Made by a program: the position numbers and the translations under genes. A model generated the notes under the pieces. The model was not told where the DNA came from. It saw only the letters and a program-made list of their open reading frames with translations, and did not search any database. From Stomorhina lunata (lineage: Eukaryota > Arthropoda > Insecta > Diptera > Rhiniidae): 64,000 nucleotides of DNA. The DNA lies in contig OW121741.1 of assembly GCA_933228675.1 (NCBI GenBank), positions 134,440,120-134,504,119 of the forward strand, in the 5' to 3' direction. This document shows positions 36,262 through 47,930 of the stretch, piece by piece (the first letter of the stretch is position 1; the number at the start of each line of letters is the position of its first letter).

Positions 36262-38400
36262 TGAAAACTTTTCTATAAAAATAACAAATTTTTGAAAAAT
36301 TTCCTATAAAAATAAGAAATTTAAAAAAAATTTCCTATAAAAATAAGAAATTTAAAAAAAATTTCCTATAAAAATAAGAAATTTTTGAAAAAATTCCTAT
36401 AAAAATAAGAAATTTTTAAAAAATTTCCTATAAAAATAAGAAATTTTTGAAAAATTTCCTATAAAAATAAGAAATTTTTGAAAAAATTCCTATAAAAATA
36501 AGAAATTTTTGAAAATTTTCCTATAAAAATAAGAAATTGTTGAAAAATTTCCTATAAAAATAAGAAATTTTTTAAAAATTCCCTATAAAAATAAGAAAAT
36601 TTCGGAAAATTTCCTACAAAAATAAGAAATTTTTGAAAAATTTCCTATAAAAAAATAAAAAATTTTTGAAAATTTTCGTATAAAAATAAGAAATTTTTGA
36701 AAAACTTCCTAAGAAAAAAAGAAATGTTTGAAAAACTTCCTATAAAAATAAGAAATTTTTGAAAAATTTCCTATAAAATAAAAAGTGTTTGAAAAGTTTC
36801 CTATAAAAATAAGAAATTTTTGAAAAGTTTCCTATAAAAATAAGAAATTTTTGAAAAATTTCCAATAAAAATAAGAAATTTTTGAAAAATTTCCAATAAA
36901 AATAAGAAATTTTTGAAAAATTTCCAATAAAAATAAGAAATTTTTAATTTTTTAAAAATTTCTTATTTTTATTGGAAATTTTTCAAAAATTTCTTATTTT
37001 TATTGGAAATTTTTCAAAAATTTCTTATTTTTATTGGAAATTTTTCAAAAATTTCTTATTTTTATTGGAAATTTTTCAAAAATTTCTTATTTTTATTGGA
37101 AATTTTTCAAAAATTTCTTATTTTTATAGGAAACTTTTCAAAAATTTCTTATTTTTATAGGAAACTTTTCAAACACTTTTTATTTTATAGGAAATTTTTC
37201 AAAAATTTCTTATTTTTATAGGAAGTTTTTCAAACATTTCTTTTTTTCTTAGGAAGTTTTTCAAAAATTTCTTATTTTTATTTCTTTTATTTCTTATATT
37301 TTTTTAAAAATAAGAAATTTTTGAAAAAATTCCTATAAAAATAAGAAATTTTTTTTTCCTATAAAAATAAGAAATTTTTGAAAAAATTCCTATAAAAATA
37401 AGAAATTTTTGAAAAATTTCCTATAAAAATAAGAAATTGTTGAAAAATTTCCTATAAAAATAAGAATTTTTCGGAAAATTTCCTATAAAAATAAGGCATT
37501 TTTGAAAAATTTCCTATGAAAATAAGAAATTTTTGAAAATTTTCGTATAAAAATAAGAAATTTTTGAAAAATTTCCTAAAAAAAAAAAAATTTTGAAAAA
37601 TTTCCTATAAAATAAAAAGTGTTTGAAAAGTTTCCTATAAAAATAAGAAATTTTTGAAAAGTTTCCTATAAAAATAAGAAATTTTTGAAAAATTTCCAAT
37701 AAAAATAAGAAATTTTTGAAAAATTTCCAATAAAAATAAGAAATTTTTGCAAAATTTCCTATAAAAATAAGAAATTTTTAAAAAATTTCCTATACAAATA
37801 AGAAACTTTTGAAAAATTTCCAATAAAAATAAGAAATTTTTGAAAAATTTCCTATAAAAATAAGAAATTTTTAAAAAATTTCCTCAAAAAAAAAACACAA
37901 GAAATTTATAAAAAATTTTCTATAAAATAAGAAATTTTTGAAAAATTTTGAATAAAAATAAGAAATTTTTGAAAATTTTCTTTTAAAAATAAGAAAATTT
38001 TCAAAGTTTTCCTTTAAAAATAAGAAATTTTTGAAAAAATTTCCTATAAAAATAAGAAATTTTTGAAAAATTTCCTATAAAAATAAGAAATTTTTGAAAA
38101 ATTTCCTATAAAAATAAGAAATTTTTAAAAATTTCCTATAAAAATAAGAATTTTTTGAAAATTTTCCTATAAAAATAAGAAATTTTTGCAAAATTTCCTA
38201 TAAAAATAAGAAATTTTTCAAAAATTTCCTAAAAAAAAGAAATAAATTTTGAAAAATTCCCTAAAAAATAAGAAATTTTTGAAAAATTGCCTAAAAAATA
38301 AGGAATTTTTGAAAGATTTCCTAAAAAAATAAGAAATTTTTGAAAAAATTTCCTATAAAAATAAGAAATGTTTTAAACTTTTTTTAATAAAAATTTTTAA
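36262..38400 (-). repeat. 31-bp array (CCTATAAAAATAAGAAATTTTTGAAAAATTT family), internally rearranged
   Basis: About 68 units, period 31 bp, made of CCTATAAAAATAAGAAATTT followed by TTGAAAAATTT. Overall orientation is minus relative to the arrays at 4.0-4.8 and 42.9-46.1 kb. A block from about 36950 to 37281 is inverted. A block with the AAAAAGTGTTTGAAAAG landmark occurs at 36781 and again, directly, about 834 bp downstream near 37615. Open frames of 60-72 codons here are by-products of the repeat. Confidence 0.93.
36680..37281. repeat. Long inverted repeat (arms about 270 and 330 bp) inside the array
   Basis: The right arm is the reverse complement of the left, variant by variant: CTTCCTAAGAAAAAAAG (left, near 36705) mirrors CTTTTTTTCTTAGGAAG (right). 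AAAGTGTTTGAAAAG (36782) mirrors CTTTTCAAACACTTT (37166). CCAATAAAAATAAG mirrors CTTATTTTTATTGG. The only difference seen is copy number of the CCAAT variant at the centre, three on the left and five on the right. The turn point is near 36950. Confidence 0.9.
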
Positions 38401-39444
38401 ATTTTATTCAATTTTATTGGAGTTAAATTTTTTCAATTAGAGTTCAGTAAACTTTTCATAAACGTAATAAAAATGAATTTAATCCTTAGCTTCAATTATC
38501 CTTTACGCAGTTTAAAAGTTCAACAAAGAACAAACAAATTAGGTTCATCAAACTTAAACAAATTTGTATTAGAATTCCACAAGTTAATAACAATAAAAAT
38601 AACAAAAAATTGCTAAAAAAAATTCTAAAGCATAAAAAGGAATAAGATATAAAGATAATTTATAAGATTATTTCATTTTGTATATAAGTAAGAACTAACT
38701 AAATTGAAATCGATGATTCCCTTAAGGCTAACAACGAGAACGAGAAACAAGGAGCGTAATAAAGCGAAATTTTTATACAAAAAAATAAAAAAGCAATGGA
38801 GCCTTTAAGCAAACACTACCCCAATAAACTAGTCAGGAAAAAATGGGGAAACATGCGCGGCAAAAGGGCAACAAACAACCCCAAAAATTGTATAGAGTAA
38901 AGAAAAAAATAGGTGGGCGTTACAAAAAGGATAACGAAAAAAGTACCGATACCAAAATAAAGGAATAAAATAATGGTAAAAAAACAATAATGGTTAAATT
39001 TGGTGGGTGGCAAAAAGGATATAGACTCACACATACATTTCAAAAAATATTCAACGTACACATACAACTTAGCAAAAACAACAAGAAATAAGTGGAAAAA
39101 TATGAATATAATAACAAAATCATGAGAAAGGATATTTTTTAGTAGTCAGGGAGTGAATATTGTATAAATGTAAATCCTGTTTAATGTATGTATGTATGAG
39201 TGTGTGTATAAGGTCTCAAGTTGATTGCATTATTTTATAAAACAAAAGCATTACGAAGCCCTTTTAGATAGAATTTTTATTGTTACTTTTACATTCAGTT
39301 TAAGGACCAAAGCAAACAAATATGCAGGATATTATTACTCAAGATCCTTAAGGCTAACAATTCAATTTCAACTCCCATACTTTCAGAAATTTGCATATAT
39401 ATTCAATATTTTCCTTAAGAGGGTCCCAGATTTGCAAAAGTAAT
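38401..39444. other. Drgx: Non-array intronic sequence
   Basis: Unique AT-rich DNA with a TATG microsatellite-like patch near 39186-39200. Open frames at 38816-39067 (-) and 39225-39443 (+) lack recognisable domains and splice context, so I do not call them. Confidence 0.5.
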
Positions 39445-41285
39445 TTGCAATTTTTGCAAATCTTCTATAAAAAAAATATTTTTTAAAACTTCCTGTAAAA
39501 ATAGGAAATTTTTAAAAAATTTTTAGAAAAATAGGAAATTTAAAAAAAATTAAATTTAAAAAAAAATCTATAAAATGGAAAATAGGAAATTTTTGAAAAA
39601 TTTCCTATAAAAATAGGAAATTTTTGAAAAATTTCCTATAAAAATAGGAAATTTTTGAAAAATTTCCTATAAAAATAGGAAATTTTTGAAAAATTTCCTA
39701 TAAAAATAGGAAATTTTTGAAAAATTTCCTATAAAAATAGGAAATTTTTGAAAAATTTCCTATAAAAATAGGAAATTTTTGAAAAATTTCCTATAAAAAT
39801 AGGAAATTTTTGAAAAATTTCCTATAAAAATAGGAAATTTTTGAAAAATTTCCTATAAAAATAGGAAATTTTTGAAAAATTTCCTATAAAAATAGGAAAT
39901 TTTTGAAAAATTTCCTATAAAAATAGGAAATTTTTGAAAAATTTCCTATAAAAATAGGAAATTTTTGAAAAATTTCCTATAAAAATAGGAAATTTTTGAA
40001 AAATTTCCTATAAAAATAGGAAATTTTTGAAAAATTTCCTATAAAAATAGGAAATTTTTGAAAAATTTCCTATAAAAATAGGAAATTTTTGAAAAATTTC
40101 CTATAAAAATAGGAAATTTTTGAAAAATTTCCTATAAAAATAGGAAATTTTTGAAAAATTTCCTATAAAAATAGGAAATTTTTGAAAAATTTCCTATAAA
40201 AATAGGAAATTTTTGAAAAATTTCCTATAAAAATAGGAAATTTTTGAAAAATTTCCTATAAAAATAGGAAATTTTTGAAAAATTTCCTATAAAAATAGGA
40301 AATTTTTGAAAAATTTCCTATAAAAATAGGAAATTTTTGAAAAATTTCCTATAAAAATAGGAAATTTTTGAAAAATTTCCTATAAAAATAGGAAATTTTT
40401 GAAAAATTTCCTATAAAAATAGGAAATTTTTGAAAAATTTCCTATAAAAATAGGAAATTTTTGAAAAATTTCCTATAAAAATAGGAAATTTTTGAAAAAT
40501 TTCCTATAAAAATAGGAAATTTTTGAAAAATTTCATATCAAAATAGGAAAATTTTGAAAAATTTCCTATAAAAATAGGAAATTTTTGAAAAATTTCCTAT
40601 AAAAATAGAAAATTTTTGAAAAATTTCCTATAAAAATAGAAAATTTTTGAAAAATTTCCTATAAAAATAGAAAATTTTTGAAAAATTTCCTATAAATTTT
40701 TAAAAAAATTTCGTATAAAAATAGAAAATTGTTTAAAAAGTTCCTATAAAAATAATTTTTTTTTTAAATTTCCTATTAAAGTACAAAATTTTTTAAAAAT
40801 TTCCTATAAAAATAGAAAATTTTTTAAAAAGTTCCTATAAAATAGGAAATAGGAAAAGTTTGCTATAAAAATAAGATATTTTTAAAAATTTTCCAACAAT
40901 AGTAGGAACTTTTTGAAAATTTTCTATAAAAAATGAGAAATTTTTGAAAAATTTCCTATAAAAATAAAAAATGTTGAAAAACTTCTTATAAAAATAAGAA
41001 ACTTTTTAAAAATTTCCTATAAAAATAAGAAATTTTTAAAAACTTTCTATAAAAATAAGAAATTTTTGAAAATTTTCCGAAAAAAAAAGAAATTTTTGAA
41101 AAATTTCCTATAAAAAAAAATTTTGAAAAATTTCCTATAAAAAATAAAATTTTGAAAAATTTCCTATAAAAAATAAAATTTTTAAAAATTTCCTATAAAA
41201 ATAAGAAATTTTTAAACATTTTTTTTTAATAAGAAGCTTTTGAAAAATTTGCTATAAAAATTGAAAAATTTTGAAAAATTTTCTT
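39445..41285 (-). repeat. Homogeneous 31-bp array, exact inverse of the 34.2-34.8 kb unit
   Basis: About 59 units, period 31 bp: CCTATAAAAATAGGAAATTT followed by TTGAAAAATTT. Between about 39590 and 40690 it is almost perfectly homogeneous (about 35 copies). The consensus is the exact reverse complement of the 31-bp unit at 34250-34800 and of the best units at 44.2-44.8 kb. It ends about 1.4 kb upstream of the Drgx exon at 42655. Confidence 0.95.
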
Positions 41286-42654
41286 TGTCAAGAAATGGAT
41301 TTTATTTTTCTGGGATACTCTAAAATATATATACACGTATTCATAGAATACATATGTAAGTATATAAAATCATGATAATATTTATTATATTTACATATAA
41401 TCTTATATGTATAAAAATTGTTGTTTTTTATGCTTCTGAAATATTTAAGTAGACAAAGATTGTAGTGGATGCACTTACTCTAAGGAGTATCAGAAAGTAG
41501 CTTGGAAAAAAATTGATAAAATAAAACAACAGAAACGAATAAAGAAAATTTGAATTTTGATTAGAAATTTTGTCCCTCTTTATGCATGAGCAATACTTCC
41601 CTCATACATTCAAAGACAATAAAGAGGATAATTGTAAATAACTCAAATACATGAATAAATATATTACCATTTAAGTTTGTGTGTATGTGAGTGTATTTGT
41701 ATTCATAGTCATGTTTACTTTGAAAACATTCATTCATTTGTGTCTACAGGAAACGGAAACAGCACAAGAGAAGAAAAAAGAAAATACTTTATCGACTAGA
41801 AGAAAAACAGGATGTTCTTTCTTTATGTTTATACATTTAGATTTATTTTCCAGCAATTTTTGATTGTCTGTCTGTCTGTTTGCTTTGTTGTGATAATTTA
41901 TCTTATTGTCATGAATAAAACAACAGACAAATCGCAAAGCTAATTGTCTCATTAGTTGAGGAAAAACTAAATAACACATGTATTAGGAAGGAGTTTCTTT
42001 TCAAATTGCCCTTAATCTAACAAATGAAGTTTATTTTCAAATGAAAGAAAATTGAATTTCCCTTTTGGATTAGGGTAAATGAAAAGAGGGAGTTGCAATG
42101 TATCAAGTGGAAATTTATTAAATCAGATATTACTTATACGAGCATAAATTTGATAAATTGGAAAAGATTTATTTTGAGTTCTGATTTTTTAAGTTATTTA
42201 CAGGAAAATTTCGCATTCTTTTATAACTTTTAAAATTTTACTGTTGATAGAATACACAATTTTTTCAAAAATTACCGCTTTAAACTATATAAAAAAAATA
42301 AACTCCTCCTGCCCAATTTGGCAGCATCCCTCCCTACTCATACAAATTCTACCTTAATTTTCTAATTTCAAAATATTTCTTAAGTGAAAAACTTATTTAA
42401 GCGTGAAAATTAGTTTGTTAGTTTTCCAAAAAAAAAAAAACTTTTTCAATTTATTTGAACAATTTTTAAATGACCTCAAGCGATTTCTAAAACAAACCCA
42501 AAATGTTAGACGTTCATAAGAATTTCTAATATTTTTTTTAATAAAACTATTGTTCGAGTTATTATTTATTTAAATTTAAAACGAAAATTTTGTTAATAGA
42601 AAAAATTTTATAATAATTTTATTTGTTTTGCGTTTTGTAATTTTTCTATTTCAG
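41286..42654. other. Drgx: Intron segment before the recognition-helix exon
   Basis: Unique AT-rich DNA ending in the acceptor TTTTTCTATTTCAG. It contains no recognisable exon. The opposite-strand frames near 41681-41979 overlap each other and have no recognisable features. Confidence 0.6.
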
Positions 42655-42759
42655 GTTTGGTTTCAGAATCGTCGTGCCAAATGGCGTAAAGCAGAACGCC
42701 TTAAGGATGAACAACGCAAGCGTGAAAATGGCGATTGCAGTAGCGTTTCAATGGATAAG
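42655..42759 (+). CDS. Drgx: Drgx homeobox gene, exon for homeodomain recognition helix
   Basis: Phase-0 exon of exactly 35 codons between TTTTTCTATTTCAG and the donor GTAAGA. It encodes VWFQNRRAKWRKAERLKDEQ, then RKRENGDCSSVSMDK. It supplies homeodomain residues 47-60, including W48, F49, Q50, N51 and R53; Q50 places the protein in the Q50 Paired-like class, which binds TAAT-type sites as monomer or dimer. The basic tail after the homeodomain can act in nuclear import (inference). The exon is bracketed by a long minus-oriented array ending at about 41.28 kb and a plus-oriented array starting at about 42.86 kb that are mutually complementary. Without this exon the protein could not bind DNA through the homeodomain. 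Confidence 0.96.
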
Positions 42760-42864
42760 GTAAGACCTCTATCGTAAGGGAAATATGTACAACAAAAGGG
42801 TTTGTTTGAATTTCTTAAGTAAATAATAAAAAGTTTTGATTAAAATGTGGCAGTAATAGCATTT

Positions 42865-45800
42865 TCTATTAAAAATTTCTATGAAAAAAAAAAAAAATTC
42901 TTCAAAATTTCTTATTTTTATAAGAAAATTCTCTAAAATTTCTTATTTATATATAGAAAATTTTTCAAAATTTTTTTATTTTTAAAGGAAATTTTTCAAA
43001 AATTTTTTATTTTTACAGGAAATTTTCGGAAATTTCTAATTTTTAAAGGAATTTTTCAAAAAATTCCTTATTTTTAAAGGAAATTTTTCAAAAATTTCTT
43101 ATTTTTATAAAAAAAATTTAAACAATTTACTATTTTTAGTTTTTTAAAAAAATTTTCTGTAGAAAATTTTTTTAAAAATTGCCTATTGTTATAGGAAATT
43201 TTCTATTTTTATAGAAAAATGTTGAAAAATTTCCTATTTCAAAAAAAAATATTTGAAAAATTTGTTTTTGAAATAGGAAATTGAAAAATTTTTTATAGGA
43301 AATTTTTCAAAAATTTTGAAGTTTTATATGATTTTTTTTTATTTCATTTTTCTAGGAAAATTTTCAAAAATATCTTATTTCTATAGGAAATTTTTCAAAA
43401 ATTTCCTATTATTATAGGAACTTTTTTCAGAATTTCCTATTTTGATTTCTTTCTTTATAGGAAATTTTTCAAAATTTTCTATTTTAAAATAATATTTTTT
43501 TATAAGAAATTTTTCAAAAATTTCCTATTTTTATTGAAAATTTTTCAAAAATTTCCTATTTTTATTGAAAATTTTTCAAAAATTTCCTATTTTTATTGGA
43601 AATTTTCAACTATTATAGGAAAATTTCCCATTATTATAGGAAGTTTTTCAAAAATTTCCTATTTTTACAGGAAGTTTTTGAACAATTTACTATTTTTATG
43701 ATAAAATTGACATACAATTTTTTAAAATTTTCCTATTTTTATAGGAAATTTTTAAAAAATTTTCTATTTTTATAGGAAATTTTTCAAAAATTTTCTATTA
43801 TTATAGGAATTTTTTCAAAAATTTTCTATTTTTATAGGAAATTTTTCAAAAATTTACTATTTTTATTATAAAAATATGAAATTTTTCAAAAATTTCCTAT
43901 TTTTAAAGGAAATTTTTAAAAAATTTCCTATTTTTATAGGAAATTTTTAAAAAATTTCCTATTTTTATAGGAAATTTTTCAAAAATTTCTCAAAAATTTC
44001 CTATTTTTAAAGAAAAATTTTCAAAAATTTCCTATTTTTATAAGAAATTTTTCAAAAATTTCCTATTTTTATAGGAAATTTTTCAAAATTTTCCTATTTT
44101 TATAGGAAATTTTTCAAAATTTTCCTATTTTTATGGTAAAATTGACAAAAATTTCCTATTTTTATAGGAACATTTTCAAAAATTTCCTATTTTTATAGGA
44201 AATTTTTCAAAAATTTCCTATTTTTATAGGAAATTTTTCAAAAATTTCCTATTTTTATAGGAAATTTTTCAAAAATTTCGTATTTTTATAGGAAATTTTT
44301 CAAAAATTTCCTATTTCTATAGGAAATTTTTCAAAAATTTCCTATTTTTATAGGAAATTTTTCAAAAATTTCCTATTTTTATAGCAAATTTCCTATTTTT
44401 ATAGGAAATTTTTCAAAAATTTCCTCTTTTTATAGGAAATTTTTCAAAAATTTCCTCTTTTTATAGGAAATTTTTCAAAAATATCCTCTTTTTATAGGAA
44501 ATTTTTCAAAAATTTCCTCTTTTTATAGGAAATTTTTCAAAAATTTCGTCTTTTTATAGGAAATTTTTCAAAAATTTCATTTAATTTATTTTTATAAGAA
44601 AATTTTTATAGGAAATTTTTCAAAATTTTCCTATTTTGATATGAAATTTTACAAAAATTTCCTATTTTTATAGGAAATTTTTCAAAAATTTCCTATTTTT
44701 ATAGGAAATTTTTCAAAAATTTCCTATTTTTATAGGAAATTTTTCAAAAATTTCCTATTTTTATAGGAAATTTTTCAAAAATTTCCTATTTTTATAGGAA
44801 ATTTTTCAAAAATTTCCTATTTTTATAGGAAATTTTTCAAAAATTTTCTATTTTTATAGGAATTTTTTCAAAAATTTTCTTTTTTTTATAGAAAGTTTTT
44901 AAAAAATCTTATTTTTATAGGACATTTTTAAAAAATTTCTTATTTTTATAGGAAATTTTTCAAAAATTTCTTATTTTTATAGGAAATTTTTCAAAAATTT
45001 CTTATTTTTATAGGAAATTTTTCAAAAATTTCTTATTTTTATAAGAAATTTTTCAAAAATTTCTTATTTTTATAGAAATTTTTTCAAAAATTTCTTATTT
45101 ATATAGGAAATTTTTCAAAAATTTCTTATTTTTATAGGAAATTTTTCAAAAATTTCTTATTTTTATAGGAAAATTTTCAAAAATTTCTTATTTTTATAGG
45201 AAATTTTTCAAAAATTTCTTATTTTTATAGAAAATTTTTCAAAAATTTCTTAGTTCTATAGGAAATTTTTCAAAAATTTCTTATTTTTATATGTAATTTT
45301 TCAAAAATTTCTTATTTTTATAGGAAATTTTTCAAAAATTTCTTATTTTTATAGGAAATTCTTCAAAAGTTTCTTATTTTTATAGGAAATTCTTTAAAAA
45401 TTTCTTATTTTTATAGGAAATTCTTCAAAATTTTCTTATTTTTATAAGAAATTCTTCAAAAATTTCTTATTTTTGTAGGAAATTTTTCAAAAATTTCTTA
45501 TTTGTGTAAGAAATTTTTAAAAAATTTCTTATTTGTGTAGGAAATTTTTCAAAAATTTTCTATTTTTATAGGAAATTTTTTCAAAAATTTCCTATTTTTA
45601 TAGGAAATTTTTTAAAAATGTTCTATTTTTATAGGAAATTTTTCAAAAACTTCCTATTTCTATAGGAAGTTTTTCAAAAATTTTCTATTTTTATAGGAAA
45701 TTTTTCAAAAATTTCCTATTTCTATAGGAAATTTTTCAAAAATTTTCTATTTTTATAGGAAATTTTTAAAAAATTTCCTATTTCTATAGGAAATTTTTCA

Positions 45801-46130
45801 AAAATTTTCTATTTCTATAGGAAATTTTTAAAAAATTTCCTATTTTTATAGGAAATTTTTCAAAAATTGCCTATTTTTATAGGAAATTTTTCAAAAATTT
45901 TCAATTTTTAAAGGAAATTTTTCAAAAGTTTCATATTTTTAAAGGAAATTTTTCAAAAATTTCATATTTTTAAAGGAAATAAAAAAAATTTATAGGAAAT
46001 TTTTCAAAAATTTTCTATTTTTATAGCAATTTTTTAAAAAATGTTCTTTTTTATAGGAAATTTTTTTAAATTTTCTTGATTTTAATAGGAACTTAATAAA
46101 TGTTTTTATGGAAAATGTTCAGAAAATTTC
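42865..46130 (+). repeat. 31-bp array filling the third visible Drgx intron
   Basis: About 105 units of TATAGGAAATTTTTC and AAAAATTTCCTATTTTTA type. Subdomains have distinct variants: CCTATTTTTAT (about 43480-44400 and 44640-44830), CCTCTTTTTAT (about 44405-44560), CTTATTTTTAT (about 44890-45540), then mixed. It leaves only about 105 bp of unique sequence after the donor and about 37 bp before the exon at 46168. Nearly the whole 3408-bp intron is therefore satellite-like. Confidence 0.95.
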
Positions 46131-46167
46131 TGTTTTTATCTGAATTGTATATTTTTTTTTCTTTTAG

Positions 46168-46658
46168 CTCCACGACAGTCGCGAATCATCTCCTGACATA
46201 ACCGGCGAAATGGACGACGATGAACCTCTGCACCAACGTTCCCACAGTCCAGGCCCTGGCTCCTCACATCTCAGCCCCCACGGCGGCAATGGCGCCGATT
46301 CGGACAATGAAAGACCTTTATCATCCAATCAAATGAATAGCGGCCATTCTGGCTCTCAGTCTGTGGGCTCAATAAGTGCCGGTTCACCCTCACCAGGTGT
46401 GAGAACACCCCGCAATCCCGCTAATAGCCCCTCGAACTCTCGTAACACCGACTCGCCCATTGAAGTAGGTGGACCCATATCATTGTCAACACGTTCGAGT
46501 AGTGCCTCCACCACACCCACTACCAGCCTAAATAACGCCACGACCCAACAGTTTGGTACACATATATTTGGAACATTTGGCAGTTCGAACTCAGCGGGCA
46601 GTAATGGAAATAATAACGGCAATAGCGGCCACAACAACAACAACAATAATAATGAAAC
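46168..46658 (+). CDS. Drgx: Drgx homeobox gene, exon for disordered Ser/Pro/Asn-rich region
   Basis: The acceptor TTTTTTTTCTTTTAG precedes CTC in phase 0; the exon has 163 codons plus 2 nt. It starts LHDSRESSPDITGEMDDDEP (acidic), then low-complexity Ser/Pro/Gly sequence (HSPGPGSSHLSPHGG, GSQSVGSISAGSPSPG), a Ser/Thr tract (STRSSSASTTPTTS) and a run of seven Asn. Such regions in homeodomain proteins usually serve as regulatory or activation segments; no fold is visible. GC content is far above the surrounding introns. I end the exon at a perfect GTAAGT donor (46659-46664). Reading through it gives a TAA two bases later (46660-46662), so retention of this intron would end the protein directly after NNNNNET. 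The C-terminal exon (an OAR-like motif is expected in the family) was not found. Confidence 0.92.
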
Positions 46659-47930
46659 GTAAGTAGTTTAAGAATTTCGGAATTTCTTGATTTGAAAACA
46701 GTTTTAATGTGAGACACGTGTGAGATAATTTAAGCCTCATTACTCTCAGCGAAAAAAAAAAGACAAGAGTAGGAAAACAAAAAAGTTTCGAGAGAAAGAA
46801 GTTAATGTTTCCGCCTTGCATGACGTTTCCTTTAGAATCCCAGCCATTTCCGTTTAAGATTAACACTGACTTTGTTAGCATTAGCTGCTGCTACTGAAGT
46901 AGCAGTTTTGGTAGCAAAATGTTTAAATGTTTCAGAATTTAGTGGTTAAATTGTTTAAAAACATTAAGGCAAATATTTCCTTTTTGTAGCAACAAAATAA
47001 CAAATAATAAATTAAACAAAAGAAAAGGAAAACAACAAAAGTGTGCAAACAATTTTGTAATAAAAGGACACACTCTCCTGTGAAATCAAAGCAAACATCA
47101 TAACACCCTGTAAATTACAAAGAAAGTAGCAAACAAATTTTGAATTTTTTAAAATTTCATTTGTTCTTTAAAGCGTAATAGTACTTGTAGAGGTTTCAAG
47201 CCGTTTTAATTGCAGGTTCTTCCCCATGAAACCAAAAAAAATCGTTTCCAATTATAGTCAAATTTAAGTTTTACACCCTCATTTGGTCGTTATTACCTTA
47301 AACCAAGGGGTGTTTCTAAAGTTGTTAGCGTCTAATTCTAAAGTAAATATTTTAGCTATTTCTTCCTGCTGCTATTAATGAAATGTTTACCCCTAATTGT
47401 TAGCAGCAAAAACATTTGTTATTTTATAACAATTTATGTCCTTAAATCGTAAGTGGCTTAACGATCCACCAGCAACAATTAACTCAACATCATCATTTCA
47501 ATGATTATGATGAAAGTCCTTCAATAAACAAACAATTAATCACTTGTTTATTGAGTCCTTAAAGAGGCCAGTTAAATTAAAATAAAATGAAATTTATTTG
47601 TTGATATTTTAAAACGTTTTAAATGTATGGAACGGGCCGATTTAGGTCCAATAATATTTAAAGAAAATTTAAAAATTGTATATTCTTCACTTGAAAACTA
47701 ACTAAAGGTCCTAGAACGTGGCAAAATTAAACAGTTATTAATTTTTAAAAGATTTAGCGAAAATTGAAAGGGAATAAATATAGGATATTTTAAAAATTCT
47801 CTTCTAATAAGGGATACTTTTAAACAAATTTTTTAATTAACATTTATTATAAAAGGACTTACCAATTTTATTAGAGACAAATTAGGCTGTAATTAAAAAA
47901 GAAAAAAATAAAGGCAATTACTATTAAAGA
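46659..47930. other. Drgx: Start of the 3' Drgx intron, non-array
   Basis: Unique AT-rich DNA after the GTAAGT donor. No exon of matching phase was recognised. The minus-strand frames near 46520-46881 overlap the exon edge and are shadows or low complexity. Confidence 0.55.

Noticed and set aside
36972..37823. 60-72-codon frames with repeated EIFQKFLIFIGNFSKISYF
   Set aside because: A 31-bp repeat yields a 93-bp protein period; frames appear on both strands wherever the array is regular, so they are artefacts of the satellite.
46356..46646. Minus-strand 96-codon frame opposite the fourth visible Drgx exon
   Set aside because: Shadow of the GC-richer coding exon; no start context or domain, and the + strand frame has splice sites and gene continuity.
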